The notes beneath the pieces were generated by a model. It did not search any database and was not told where the DNA came from. It saw only the letters and a program-made list of their open reading frames with translations. From NCBI GenBank assembly GCA_947683425.1, contig CANTUQ010000058.1, positions 17,720,001-17,784,000 on the forward strand: DNA of 64,000 nucleotides. Reading direction: 5' to 3'. A program made the translations under genes and the position numbers. Positions 46,225 through 59,791 of the stretch are shown here, one piece after another. The DNA is from Excoecaria cochinchinensis. Lineage: Eukaryota > Streptophyta > Magnoliopsida > Malpighiales > Euphorbiaceae. Positions within the stretch are counted from its first letter, which is position 1; each line of letters opens with the position of its first letter.

Positions 46225-47810
46225 GAATTTTTACGGATTTCCCTAGGGGTACCACTAGGGAAAATCATCAAAATCCAAAAATCATAAAAGGTGGTGAAAT
46301 TTTTGATCCGAGTCCAATAATTCAGGAAAACTCGGTTGGAATATCTACTGGAAGCTTGCCGGTCACAACGCATTGAGAATTGGCTTCATCGGAATCCGAC
46401 GAATTTTTACGGATTTCCCTAGGGGTACCACTAGGGAAAATCACCAAAATCAAAAAATCATAAAAGGTGGTGAAATTTTGGATCCGAGTCCAATAATTCC
46501 GGAAAACTCGATTAGAATAGCTACTGGAAGCTTGCCGGTCACAACGCATCGATAATTGGCTTCGTCGAAATTCGACGGATTTTTACGGATTTCCCTTGGT
46601 GTACCACTATGAAAAATCGAAAAATCGTAAAAAGTGATGAAATTTTGGATCCGAGTCCAATACGGATTTCCCTCGGGGTACCACTAGGGAAAATCAGCAA
46701 AATAAAAAAATCATAAAAGGTGGTGAAATTTTAAATCCGAGTCCAATAATTCAGGATAACTCGATTGGAATAGTTACTGGAAGCTTTCCGATCACAATGT
46801 ATCGAGAATTGGCTTCGGTGAAATCCGACGAATTTTTACGGATTTCCCTAGGGGTACCACTAGAAAAAATCGAAAAACCGTAAAAAGTGGTGAAATTTTG
46901 GATCCGAGTCCAATAATTCAGGAAAACTCGATTGGAATAGATACTGGAGGCTTGCCGGTCACAACGCTTCGAGAATTGGATTCATCGAAATCCGACGAAT
47001 TTTTAAGAATTTCCCTAGGGGTACCCACTATGGAAAATCAACAAAATCGAAAAATCGTAAAAAGTGGTGAAATTTTTGATCCGAGTCCCAATAATTCAGG
47101 AAAACTCGATTGGAATTGCTACTGGAAGCTTGCCGATCATAACACATCGAGAATTGGCTTCGTCGGAATCCGACGAATTTTTACGGATTTTCCGAGGGGT
47201 ACCACTAGGAAAAATCACCAAAATCGAAAAATCGTAAAAAGTGGTGAAATTTTTGATCCGAGTCCAATAATTCAGGAAAACTCGATTGGAATTGCTACTG
47301 GAAGCTTGCCGATCACAACACATCGAGAATTGGCTTCGTCGGAATCCGACGAATTTTTACGGATTTTCCGAGGGGTACCACTAGGAAAAATCACCAAAAT
47401 CGAAAAATCGTAAAAAGTGGTGAAATTTTATATCCGAGTCCAATAATTCAGGAAAACTCGATTGGAATAGCTACTGGAAGCTTGCCGATCACAACGCATC
47501 GAGAATTGGTTTCGTCGAAATCTGACGAATTTTTACGGATTTCCCTAGGGTTACCACTAGGAAAAATCCAAAAATCGTAAAAAGTGGTGAAATTTTTGAT
47601 CCTAGTCCAATAATTCAGGAAAACTCGATTGGAATAGCTAATGGAAGCTTTCCGGTCACAACGCATTGAGAATTGGCTTCGTCGGAATCCGACGAATTTT
47701 TACGGATTTCCCTAGGTGGTACGACTAGGGAAAATCAAGAAAATCGAAAAATCGTAAAAAGTGGTGAAATTTTTGATCCGAGTCCAATAATTCAGGAAAA
47801 CTCGATTGAA
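46225..47810. repeat. Satellite block P1, copy of 49261-50845
   Basis: A run of about nine monomers, including a truncated one, recurs 3035-3036 bp downstream with few differences. It shares private variants such as AACTCGGTTGGAATATCTAC, a GGGGTACCCACTATGG stretch and the truncated monomer. Confidence 0.88.
46661..46661. repeat. Truncated-monomer junction, first of four
   Basis: Here GAGTCCAA joins directly to TACGGATTTCC, skipping about half a monomer. The same junction occurs at 49,697, 56,354 and 59,035. One deletion event copied four times marks the larger duplicated units. Confidence 0.9.
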
Positions 47811-49260
47811 ATATCTTCTGGAAGCTTGCCGGTCGCAACGCATCGAGAATTGGCTTCATCGGAATCCGACGAATTTTTACGGATTTCCCTTGGGGTACCA
47901 CTAGGGAAAATCACCAAAATCAAAAAATTGTAAAAGGTGATGAAATTTTTGATCCGAGTCCAATAATTCAGGAAAACTCGATTGGAATAGCTACTGGAAG
48001 CTTGCCGGTCACAACGCATCGAGAATTGGCTTCGTCGGAATCCGACAAAGTTTTACGGAATTCCCTAGGGGTACTACTAGGAAAAATCACCAAAATCAAA
48101 AAATCATAAAAGGTGGTGAAATTTTAGATCCGAGTCCAATAATTCAAGAAAACTCGATTGGAATAGCTACAGGAAGCTTGCCGGTCACAACGTATCGAGA
48201 ATTAGCTTCGTCGGAATCCGACGAATTTTTACGGATTTCCATAGGGGTACCACTAGGAAAAATCGAAAAATAGTAAAAAGTGGTGAAATTTTTGATCCGA
48301 GTCCAATAATTCAGGAAAACTCGATAAGAATAGCAACTGGAAGCTTGTCGGCCACAACGCATCGAGAATTGGCTTCGTCGGAATCCGACGAATTTTTACG
48401 GATTTCCCTAGGGGTACCACTAGGAAAAATCACCAAAATATAAACATTGTAAAAGGTGGTGAAATTTTTGATCCGAGTCCAATAATTCAGGAAAACTCGA
48501 TTGGAATAGCTACTGGAAGCTTGCCGGTCACAACGCATCGAGAATTGGCTTCGTCAGAATCCGACGAATTTTTACGGAATTCTCTAGGGGTACCACTAGG
48601 GAAAATCACCAAAATCAAAAAATCATAAAAGGTGGTGAAATTTTGGATCCGAGTCCAATAATTCAGGAAAACTCGATTGGAATAGCTACAGGAAGCTTGC
48701 CGGTCACAACGTATCGAGAATTAGCTTCGTCGGAATTCGACGAATTTTTACGGATTTTCATAGGGGTACCACTAGGAAAAATCGAAAAATAGTAAAAAGT
48801 GGTGAAATTTTTGATCCGAGTCCAATAATTCAGGAAAACTCGATAAGAATAGCAACTGGAAGCTTGTCGGCCACAACGCATCGAGAATTGACTTCGTCGG
48901 AATCCGACGAATTTTTACGGATTTCCCTAGGGGTACCACTAGGGAAAAACAACAAAATCGAAAAATCGTAAAAAGTGGTGAAATTTTTTATCCGAGTCCA
49001 ATAATTCAGGAAAACTCGATTGGAATAGTTAATGGAAGCTTGCCGATCACAACGCATCGAGAATTGGCTTCGTCGGAATCCGATGAATTTTTACGGATTT
49101 CCCTAAGGGTACCACTAGGAAAAATCACCAAAATCCAAAAATCATAAAAGGTGGTGAAATTTTTGATCTGAGTCCAATAATTCAGGAAAACTCGATTGAA
49201 ATATCTTCTGGAAGCTTGCCGGTCACAACGCATCGAGAATTGGTTTCGTCGGAATCCGAT

Positions 49261-50845
49261 TAATTTTTACGGATTTCCCTAGGGGTACCACTAGGGAAAA
49301 TCATCAAAATCCAAAAATCATAAAAGGTGGTGAAATTTTTGATCCGAGTCCAATAATTCAGGAAAACTCGGTTGGAATATCTACTGGAAGCTTGCCGGTC
49401 ACAACGCATTGAGAATTGGCTTCATCGGAATCCGACGAATTTTTACGGATTTCCCTAGGGGTACCACTAGGGAAAATCACCAAAATCAAAAAATCATAAA
49501 AGGTGGTGAAATTTTGGATCCGAGTCCAATAATTCCGGAAAACTCGATTAGAATAGCTACTGGAAGCTTGCCGGTCACAACGCATCGATAATTGGCTTCG
49601 TCGAAATTCGACGGATTTTTACGGATTTCCCTTGGTGTACCACTATGAAAAATCGAAAAATCGTAAAAAGTGATGAAATGTTGGATCCGAGTCCAATACG
49701 GATTTCCCTCGGGGTACCACTAGGGAAAATCAGCAAAATAAAAAAATCATAAAAGGTGGTGAAATTTTAAATCCGAGTCCAATAATTCAGGATAACTCGA
49801 TTGGAATAGTTACTGGAAGCTTTCCGATCACAATGTATCGAGAATTGGCTTCGGTGAAATCCGACGAATTTTTACGGATTTCCCTAGGGGTACCACTAGA
49901 AAAAATCGAAAAACCGTAAAAAGTGGTGAAATTTTGGATCCGAGTCCAATAATTCAGGAAAACTCGATTGGAATAGATACTGGAGGCTTGCCGGTCACAA
50001 CGCTTCGAGAATTGGATTCATCGAAATCCGATGAATTTTTAAGAATTTCCCTAGGGGTACCCACTATGGAAAATCAACAAAATCGAAAAATCGTAAAAAG
50101 TGGTGAAATTTTTGATCCGAGTCCAATAATTCAGGAAAACTCGATTGGAATTGCTACTGGAAGCTTGCCGATCACAACACATCGAGAATTGGCTTCGTCG
50201 AAATCCGACGAATTTTTACGGATTTTCCGAGGGGTACCACTAGGAAAAATCACCAAAATTGAAAAATCGTAAAAAGTGGTGAAATTTTTGATCCGAGTCC
50301 AATAATTCAGGAAAACTCGATTGGAATTGCTACTAGAAGCTTGCCGATCACAACACATCGAGAATTGGCTTCGTCGGAATCCGACGAATTTTTACGGATT
50401 TTCCGAGGGGTACCACTAGGAAAAATCACCAAAATCGAAAAATCGTAAAAAGTGGTGAAATTTTATATCCGAGTCCAATAATTCAGGAAAACTCGATTGG
50501 AATAGCTACTGGAAGCTTGCCGATCACAACGCATCGAGAATTGGCTTCGTCGAAATCTGACGAATTTTTACGGATTTCCCTAGGGTTACCACTAGGAAAA
50601 ATCCAAAAATCGTAAAAAGTGGTGAAATTTTTGATCCTAGTCCAATAATTCAGGAAAACTCGATTGGAATAGCTAATGGAAGCTTTCCGGTCACAACGCA
50701 TTGAGAATTGGCTTCGTCGGAATCCGACGAATTTTTACGGATTTCCCTAGGTGGTACGACTAGGGAAAATCAAGAAAATCGAAAAATCATAAAAAGTGGT
50801 GAAATTTTTGATCCGACTCCAATAATTCAGGAAAACTCGATTGGA
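49261..50845. repeat. Satellite block P2, copy of 46225-47810
   Basis: This is the second copy of block P1. It carries on into sequence that is itself repeated 6.48-6.66 kb downstream, so blocks are nested. Confidence 0.88.
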
Positions 50846-51600
50846 ATAGCTACTGGAAGCATGCCGGTCACAATGTATCGAGGATTGGCTACGTTGAAAT
50901 CCGACGAATTTTTACGGATTTTCCTAGGGGTACCACTAGGGAAAATCACCAAAATCGAAAAATCGTAAAAAGTGGTGAAATTTTGGATCCGAGTTCAATA
51001 ATTCAAAAAAACTCGATTGGAATAGCTACTGGAAGCTTGCCCATCACAACGCATCGAGAATTGGCTTCATCAGAATCCGATGAATTTTTATGGATTTCCC
51101 TAGGGGTACCACTAGGGAAAATCACCAAAATCGAAAAATTGTAAAAAGTGGCGACATTTTGGGTCTGAGTCAAATAATTCTGGAAAACTCGATTGGAATA
51201 GCTACTGGAATCTTGCCGGTCACAACGCATCGAGAATTGATTTCGTCGAAATCCGACGAATTTTTACGGATTTTCCTAGGAATACCACTAGGAAAAATCG
51301 AAAAATCAAAAAATGTGGTGAAATTTTGGATCCGAGTCCAATAATTCAGGAAAACTCGATTGGAATAGCTACTGGAAGCTTGTCGGCCACAACGCATCGA
51401 GAATTGGATTCGTCGGAATCCGACGAATTTTTACGGATTTCCCTAGGGGTACCACTAGGGAAAAACAACAAAATCGAAAAATCGTAAAAAGTGGTGAAAT
51501 TTTTGATCCAAGTCCAATAATTCAGGAAAACTCGATTGAAATAGCTACTGGAAGCTTGCCGGTCACAACGCATCGAGAATTGGATTAGTCGGAATCCGAT
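50300..51600. repeat. Satellite block Q1, copy of 56780-58080
   Basis: The offset is 6480 bp. Shared private variants include GGCTACGTTGAAATCC and GTGGCGACATTTTGGGTCTG. To the left the match continues at offset 6657, because the downstream copy lacks one monomer. Confidence 0.85.
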
Positions 51601-52179
51601 AAATTTTTACGGATTTCCCTAGGGGTACCACTAGGGAAAATCACTAAAATCCAAAAATCATAAAAGGTGGTGAAATTTTTGATCCGAGTCCAATAATTAA
51701 GGAAAACTCGGTTGGAATATCTACTGGAAGCATGCCGGTCACAACGCATTGAGAATTGGCTTCATCGGAATCTGACGAATTTTTACGGATTTCCCTAAGG
51801 GTAACACTAGGGAAAATCACAAAAATCAAAAAATCATAAAAGTTGGTGAAATTTTGGATCCGAGTCCAATAATTCGGGAAAACTCGATTGGAATAGCTAC
51901 TGGAAGTTTGCCGGTCACAACGCATCGAGAATTGGTTTCGTCGAAATCCGACGAATTTTTACGGATTTCCCTAGGGGTACCACTAGGGAAAATCACCAAA
52001 ATTGAAAAATCGTGTCCAATATTTTAGGAAAACTCGATTGGAATAGCTACTGTAAGCTTGCCGGTCACAACGCATCGAGAATTGGCTTCATCGGAATCCG
52101 ACGAATTTTTACGGATTTTCCTAGGGGTACCACTAGGGAAAATTAACAAAATCGAAAAATCGTAAAAACTGGTAAATTT

Positions 52180-54610
52180 TTTGATCCAAGTCCAATAATT
52201 CAGGAAAACTCGATTGGAATAGCTACTGAAAGCTTACAGGTCACAACGCATCGAGAATTGGCTTCGTCGGAATCCGACGAATTTTTACGGATTTCCCTAG
52301 GGGTACCACTAGGGAAAATCACCAAAATCAAAAAATCATAAAAGATGGTGAAATTTTGGATTCGAGTCCAATAATTAAGGAAAACTCGATTGGAATAGCT
52401 ACTGGAAGCTTGCCGATCACAACGCAACGAGAATTGGATTCGTCGAAATCCGACGAATTTTTACGGATTTTCCTAGTGGTACCAATAGGAAAAATCGAAA
52501 AATCGTAAAAAGTGGTGAAATTTTTGATCCGGGTCCAATAATTCAGGAAAACTCAGTTTGAATAGCTACTGGAAGCTTTCCGGTCACAACGCATCTAGAA
52601 TTGGCTTAGTCGGAATCTGACGAATTTTTACGGATTTTCCTAGGGGTACCACTAGGGAAAATCAACAAAATCGAAAAATCGTAAAAAGTCATAAATTTTT
52701 TATCTGAGTCAAATAATTCAGGAAAACTCGATTGGAATAGCTACTGGAAGCTTGCCGGTCACAACGAATCGAGAATTGGCTTCGTCGAAATCCGGCGAAT
52801 TTTTACGGATTTCCCTAGGGGTACCACTAAGGAAAATCACAAAAAACCAAAAATCATAAAAGGTGGTGAAATTTTTTATCCGAGTCCAATAATTCAGGAA
52901 AACTCGATTGGAATAGCTACTGGAAGCTTGCCGATCACAATGCACCGAGAATTGGCTTCGTCGGAATCTGACGAATTTTTACGGATTTTCCTAGGGGTAC
53001 AACTAGGGAAAATCACCAAAATCCAAAAATCATAAAAAGTGGTGAAATTTTTGATCCGAGTCTAATAATTCAGGAAAACTCGGTTGGAATATCTTGTGGA
53101 AGCTTGCCGATCACAACGCATCGAAAATTGGCTTCGACGAAATCCGACGAATTTTTACGGATTTCCCTAGGGGTACCACTAGGAAAAAATGAAAAATCGT
53201 AAAAAGTGGTGAAATTTTTTATCTGGGTCCAATAATTCATGAAATCTCGTTTGGAATAGCTACTGGAAGCTTGCCGGTTACAACGCATCTAGAATTGGCT
53301 TCGTCGGAATCCGAAAAATTTTTACGGATTTCCCTAGGGGTACCACTAGGGAAAATCAACAAAATCGAAAAATCGTAAAAAGTGGTGAAATTTTTGATCC
53401 GAGTCCAATAATTCAGGAAAAATCTATTGGAATAGCTTCTGAAAGCTTGCCGGTCACAACGCATCGAGAATTGGCTTCGACGGAATCCGACGAATTTTTA
53501 CGGATTTCCCTAGGAGTACCACTCGGGAAAATCACCAAAATCAAAAAAATCATAAAAGGAGGTGAAATTTTGGATCCGAGTCCAATAATTCAGGAAAACT
53601 CGATTGGAATAGCTACTGGAAGCTTGCCGTTGAGAATTGATTTCGTCGAAATCCGACGAATTTTTACGGATTTCCCCAGGGGTACTACTAGGGAAAATAA
53701 CCAAAATCGAAAAATCGTAAAAAGTGGTAAAATTTTTAATCTGAGTCCAATAATTCAGGAAAACTCGATTGGAATAGCTACTGGAAGCTTGCCGGTCATA
53801 ACGCATCGAGAATTGGCTTCGTCGGAATCCGAAGAATTTTTACGGATTTCCCTAGGGGTACCATTTGGGAAAATCAGAAAAATCAAAAAATCATAAAAGG
53901 TGGTGAAATTTTTGATCCGAGTCCAATAATTCAGGAAAACTCGATTGGAATAGCTACTGGAAGCTTGCCGGTCACAACGCATCGAGAATTGGATTCGTCG
54001 GAATCCGACGAATTTTTACGGATTTCCCTAGGGGTACCACTAGGGTAAATCACAAAAATCGAAAAATCGTAAAAAGTGGTGAAATTTTTTATCCGAGTCC
54101 AATAATTCAGGAAAACTCGATTGGAATAGCTACTTGAAGCTTGCCGGTCACAACGCATCGAGAATTGGCTTCGTCGGAATCCGACGAATTTTTACGGATT
54201 TCCCTAGGGGTACCACTAAGGAAAATCACCAAAATCCAAAAATCGTAAAAGGTGGTGAAATTTTGGATCCGAGTCCAATAATTCAGGAAAACTCGATTGG
54301 AATAGCTACTGGAAGCTTGCCGGTCACAACGCATCGAGAATTGGCTTCGTCGGAATCCGACGAATTTTTACGGATTTTCCTAGGGGGTACCACTAGGGAA
54401 TATCACCAAAATCAAAAAATCATAAAAGGTAGTGAAATATTTTATCCGATTCCAATAATTCAGGAAAACTCGATTGGAATAACTACCAGAAGCTTGCCGG
54501 TCACAACGCATCGAGAATTGGCTTATTCGAAATCCGACGAATTTTTACGGATTTCCATTGGGGTACCACTAGGAAAAATCCAAAAATCTTAAAAAGTGGT
54601 GAAATTTTTG
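52180..54610. repeat. Satellite block R1, copy of 59792-62221
   Basis: A ~2.4-kb run recurs at offset 7612 bp with shared oddities such as AAAAAGTCATAAATTTTTTATC, AAAGGAGGTGAAATT and ACTACCAGAAGCTTGC. It is the longest duplicated block found. Confidence 0.88.
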
Positions 54611-56779
54611 ATCCGAGTCCAATAATTCAGGAAAACTCGATTGGAATAGCTACTGGAAGCTTGCCGGTCACAACGCATCGAGAATTGGCTTCGTCGGAAT
54701 CCGACGAATTTTTACGGATTTCCCTAGGGGTACCACTAGGGTAAATCACAAAAATCGAAAAATCGTAAAAAGTGGTGAAATTTTTGATCCGAGTCCAATA
54801 ATTCAGGAAAACTCGATTGGAATAGCTACTTGAAGCTTGCCGGTCACAACGCATCGAGAATTGGCTTCGTCGGAATCCGACGAATTTTTACGGATTTCCC
54901 TAGGGGTACCACTAGGGAAAAACAACAAAATCGAAAAATCGTAAAAGGTGGTGACATTTTTGATCCGAGTCCAATAATTCAGGAAAACTCGATTGGAATA
55001 GTTAATGGAAGCTTGCCGATCACAACGCATCGAGAATTGGCTTCGTCGGAATCCGATGAATTTTTACGGATTTCCCTAAGGGTACCACTAGGGAAAATCA
55101 CCAAAATCCAAAAATCATAAAAGGTGGTGAAATTTTTGATCCGAGTCCAATAATTCAGGAAAACTCGATTGAAATATCTTCTGGAAGCTTGCCGGTCACA
55201 ACGCATCGATAATTGGATTCGTCGGAATCCGACGAATTTTTACGGATTTCCCTTGGGGTACCCCTAGGGAAAATCACCAAAATCAAAAAATTATAAAAGG
55301 TGGTGAAATTTTTGATCCGAGTCCAATAATTCAGGAAAACTCGATTGGAATAGCTACTGGAAGCTTGCCGGTCACAACGCATCGAGAATTGGTTTCGTCG
55401 GAATCCGACAAATTTTTACTGAATTCTCTAGGGGTACCACTAGGAAAAATCACCAAAATCAAAAAATCATAAAAAGTGGTGAAATTTTGGATCCGAGTCC
55501 AATAATTCAGGAAAACTCGATTGGAATAGCTACAGGAAGCTTGCCGGTCACAACGTATCGAGAATTAGTTTCGTCGGAATCCGACGAATTTTTACGGATT
55601 TCCCTAGGGGTACCACTAGGAAAAATCGAAAAATAGTAAAAAGTGATGAAATTTTGGATCCGAGTCCAATAATTCAGGAAAACTCGATTGGAATAGCTAC
55701 TGGAAGCTTGCCGGCCACAACGCATCGAAAATTGGCTTCGTCGGAATCCGACGAATTTTTACGGATTTCCCTAGGGGTACCACTAGGGAAAAAGAACAAA
55801 ATCGAAAAATCATAAAAAGTAGTGAAATTTTTGATCCGAGTCCAATAATTCAGGAAAACTCGATTGGAATAGCTAATGGAAGCTTGCCGGTCACAACGCA
55901 TCGAGAATTGGTTTCGTCAGAATCCGATTAATTTTTACGGATTTCCCTAGGGGTACCACTAGGGAAAATCACCAAAATCCAAAAATCATAAAAGGTGGTG
56001 AAATTTTTGATCCGAGTCCAATAATTCAGGAAAACTCGGTTGGAATATATACTGGAAGCTTGCCGGTCACAACGCATTGAGAATTGGCTTCATCGGAATC
56101 CGACGAATTTTTACGGATTTCCCTAGGGGAAAATCACCAAAATCAAAAAATCATAAAAGGTTGTGAAATTTTGGATCCGAGTCCAATAATTCCGGAAAAC
56201 TCGATTAGAATAGCTACTGGAAGCTTGCCGGTCACAACGCATCGATAATTGGCTGCGTCGAAATTCGACGGATTTTTACGGATTTCCCTTGGTGTACCAC
56301 TATGAAAAATCGAAAAATCGTAAAAAGTGATGAAATTTTGGATCCGAGTCCAATACGGATTTCCCTAGGGGTACCACTAGGGAAAATCAGCAAAATAAAA
56401 AAATCATAAAAGGTGGTGAAATTTTAAATCCGAGTCCAATAATTCAGGATAACTCGATTGGAATAGTTACTGGAAGCTTTCCGATCACAATGTATCGAGA
56501 ATTGGCTTCGTTGAAATCCGACGAATTTTTACGGATTTCCCTAGGGGTACCACTAGGAAAAATCGAAAAACCGTAAAAAGTGGTGAAATTTTGGATCCGA
56601 GTCCAATAATTCAGGAAAACTCGATTGGAATAGATACTGGAGGCTTGCCGGTCACAACGCTTCGAGAATTGGATTCATCGAAATCCGACGAATTTTTAAG
56701 GATTTCCCTAGGGGTACCCACTATGGAAAATCAACAAAATCGAAAAATCGTAAAAAGTGGTGAAATTTTTGATCCGAGT

Positions 56780-58080
56780 CCAATAATTCAGGAAAACTCG
56801 ATTGGAATTGCTACTGGAAGCTTGCCGATCACAACACATCGAGAATTGGCTTCGTCGGAATCCGACGAATTTTTACGGATTTTCCGAGGGGTACCACTAG
56901 GAAAAATCACCAAAATCGAAAATCGTAAAAAGTGGTGAAATTTTTTATCCGAGTCCAATAATTCAGGAAAACTCGATTGGAATAGCTACTGGAAGCTTGC
57001 CGATCACAACGCATCGAGAATTGGCTTCGTCGAAATCTGACGAATTTTTACGGATTTCCCTAGGGTTACCACTAGGAAAAATCCAAAAATCGTAAAAAGT
57101 GGTGAAATTTTTGATCCTAGTCCAATAATTCAGGAAAACTCGATTGGAATAGCTAATGGAAGCTTTCCGGTCACAACGCATTGAGAATTGGCTTCGTCGG
57201 AATTCGACGAATTTTTACGGATTTCCCTAGGTGGTACGACTAGGGAAAATCAAGAAAATCGAAAAATCGTAAAAAGTGGTGAAATTTTTGATCCGAGTCC
57301 AATAATTCAGGAAAACTCGATTGGAATGGCTACTGGAAGCATGCCGGTCACAACGCATCGAGGATTGGCTACGTTGAAATCCGACGAATTTTTACGGATT
57401 TTCCTAGGGGTACCACTAGGGAAAATCACCAAAATCGAAAAATCGTAAAAAGTGGTAAAATTTTGGATCCGAGTTCAATAATTCAAAAAAACTCGATTGG
57501 AATAGCTACTGGAAGCTTGCCCATCACAACGCATCGAGAATTGGCTTCATCAGAATCCGATGAATTTTTACGGATTTCCCTAGGGGTACCACTAGGGAAA
57601 ATCACCAAAATCGAAAAATTGTAAAAAGTGGCGACATTTTGGGTCTGAGTCAAATAATTCTGGAAAAATCGATTGGAATAGCTACTGGAATCTTGCCGGT
57701 CACAACGCATCGAGAATTGGTTTCGTCGAAATCCGACGAATTTTTACGGATTTCCCTAGGAATACCACTAGGAAAAATCGAAAAATCAAAAAAAGTGGTG
57801 AAATTTTGGATCCGAGTCCAATAATTCAGGAAAACTCGATTGGAATAGTTACTGGAAGCTTGTCGGCCACAACGCATCGAGAATTGGATTCGTCGGAATC
57901 CGACGAATTTTTACGGATTTCCCTAGGGGTACCACTAGGGAAAAACAACAAAATCGAAAAATCGTAAAAAGTGGTGAAATTTTTGATCCAAGTCCAATAA
58001 TTCAGGAAAACTCGATTGAAATAGCTACTGGAAGCTTGCCGGTCACAACGCATCGAGAATTGGATTAGTCGGAATCCGAT
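56780..58080. repeat. Satellite block Q2, copy of 50300-51600
   Basis: This is the second copy of block Q1, ending where a deletion near 58,085 shortens a monomer relative to 51,600. Confidence 0.85.
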
Positions 58081-59791
58081 AAATTTTCCTTGGGGTAACA
58101 CTAGGGAAAATCACAAAAATCAAAAAATCATAAAAGTTGGTGAAATTTTGGATCCGAGTCCAATAATTCGGGAAAACTCGATTGGAATAGCTACTGGAAG
58201 CTTGCCGGTCACAACGCATCGAGAATTGGTTTCGTCGAAATCCGACGAATTTTTACGGATTTCCCTAGGGGTACCACTAGGGAAAATCACCAAAATTGAA
58301 AAATCGTAAAAAGTGTTGAAATTTAGGATTCGAGTCCAATATTTTAGGAAAACTCGATTGGAATAGCTACTGTAAGCTTGCCGGTCACAACGCATCGAGA
58401 ATTGGCTTCGTCGGAATCCGACGAATTTTTACGGATTTTCCTAGGGGTACCACTAGGGAAAATTAACAAAATCGAAAAATCGTAAAAAGTGGAAAAATTT
58501 TTGATCCAAGTCCAATAATTCAGGAAAACTCGATTGGAATAGCTACTGAAAGCTTACAGGTCACAACGCATCGAGAATTGGCTTCGTCGGAATCCGACGA
58601 ATTTTTACGGATTTCCCTAGGGGTACCACTAGGGAAAATCACCAAAATCAAAAAATCATAAAAGATGGTGAAATTTTGGATTCGAGTCCAATAATTCAGG
58701 AAAACTCGATTGGAATAGTTAATGGAAGCTTGCCGATCACAACGCATCGAGAATTGGCTTCGTCGGAATCCGATGAATTTTTACGGATTTCCCTAAGGGT
58801 ACCACTAGGGAAAATCACCAAAATCCAAAAATCATAAAAGGTGGTGAAATTTTTGATCCGAGTCCAATAATTCTGGAAAACTCGATTGAAATATCTTCTG
58901 GAAGCTTGCCGGTCACAACGCATCGAGAATTGGATTCGTCGGAATCCGACGAATTTTTACGGATTTCCCTAGGTGTACCACTATGAAAAATCGAAAAATC
59001 GTAAAAAGTGATGAAATTTTGGATCCGAGTCCAATACGGATTTCCCTAGGGGTACCACTAGGGAAAATCAGCAAAATAAAAAAATCATAAAAGGTGGTGA
59101 AATTTTAAATCCGAGTCCAATAATTCAGGATAACTCAATTGGAATAGTTACTGGAAGCTTTCCGATCACAATGTATCGAGAATTGGCTTCGTTGAAATCC
59201 GACGAATTTTTACGGATTTCCCTAGGGGTACCACTAGGAAAAATCGAAAAACCGTAAAAAGTGGTGAAATTTTGGATCCGAGTCCAATAATTCAGGAAAA
59301 CTCGATTGGAATAGATACTGGAGGCTTGCCGGTCACAACGCTTCGAGAATTGGATTCATCGAAATCCGACGAATTTTTAAGGATTTCCCTAGGGGTACCC
59401 ACTATGGAAAATCAACAAAATCGAAAAATCGTAAAAAGTGGTGAAATTTTTGATCCGAGTCCAATAATTCAGGAAAACTCGATTGGAATTGCTACTGGAA
59501 GCTTGCCGATCACAACACATCGAGAATTGGCTTCGTCAGAATCAGACGAATTTTTACGGATTTTCCGAGGGGTACCTCTAGGAAAAATCACCAAAATCGA
59601 AAAATCGTAAAAAGTGGTGAAATGTTTTATCCGAGTCCAATAATTAAGGAAAACTCGATTGGAATAGCTACTGGAAGCTTGCCGATCACAACGCATCGAG
59701 AATTGGCTTCGTCGAAATCTAACGAATTTTTACGGATTTCCCTAGGGTTACCACTAGGAAAAATCCAAAAATCGTAAAAAGTGATAAAATT

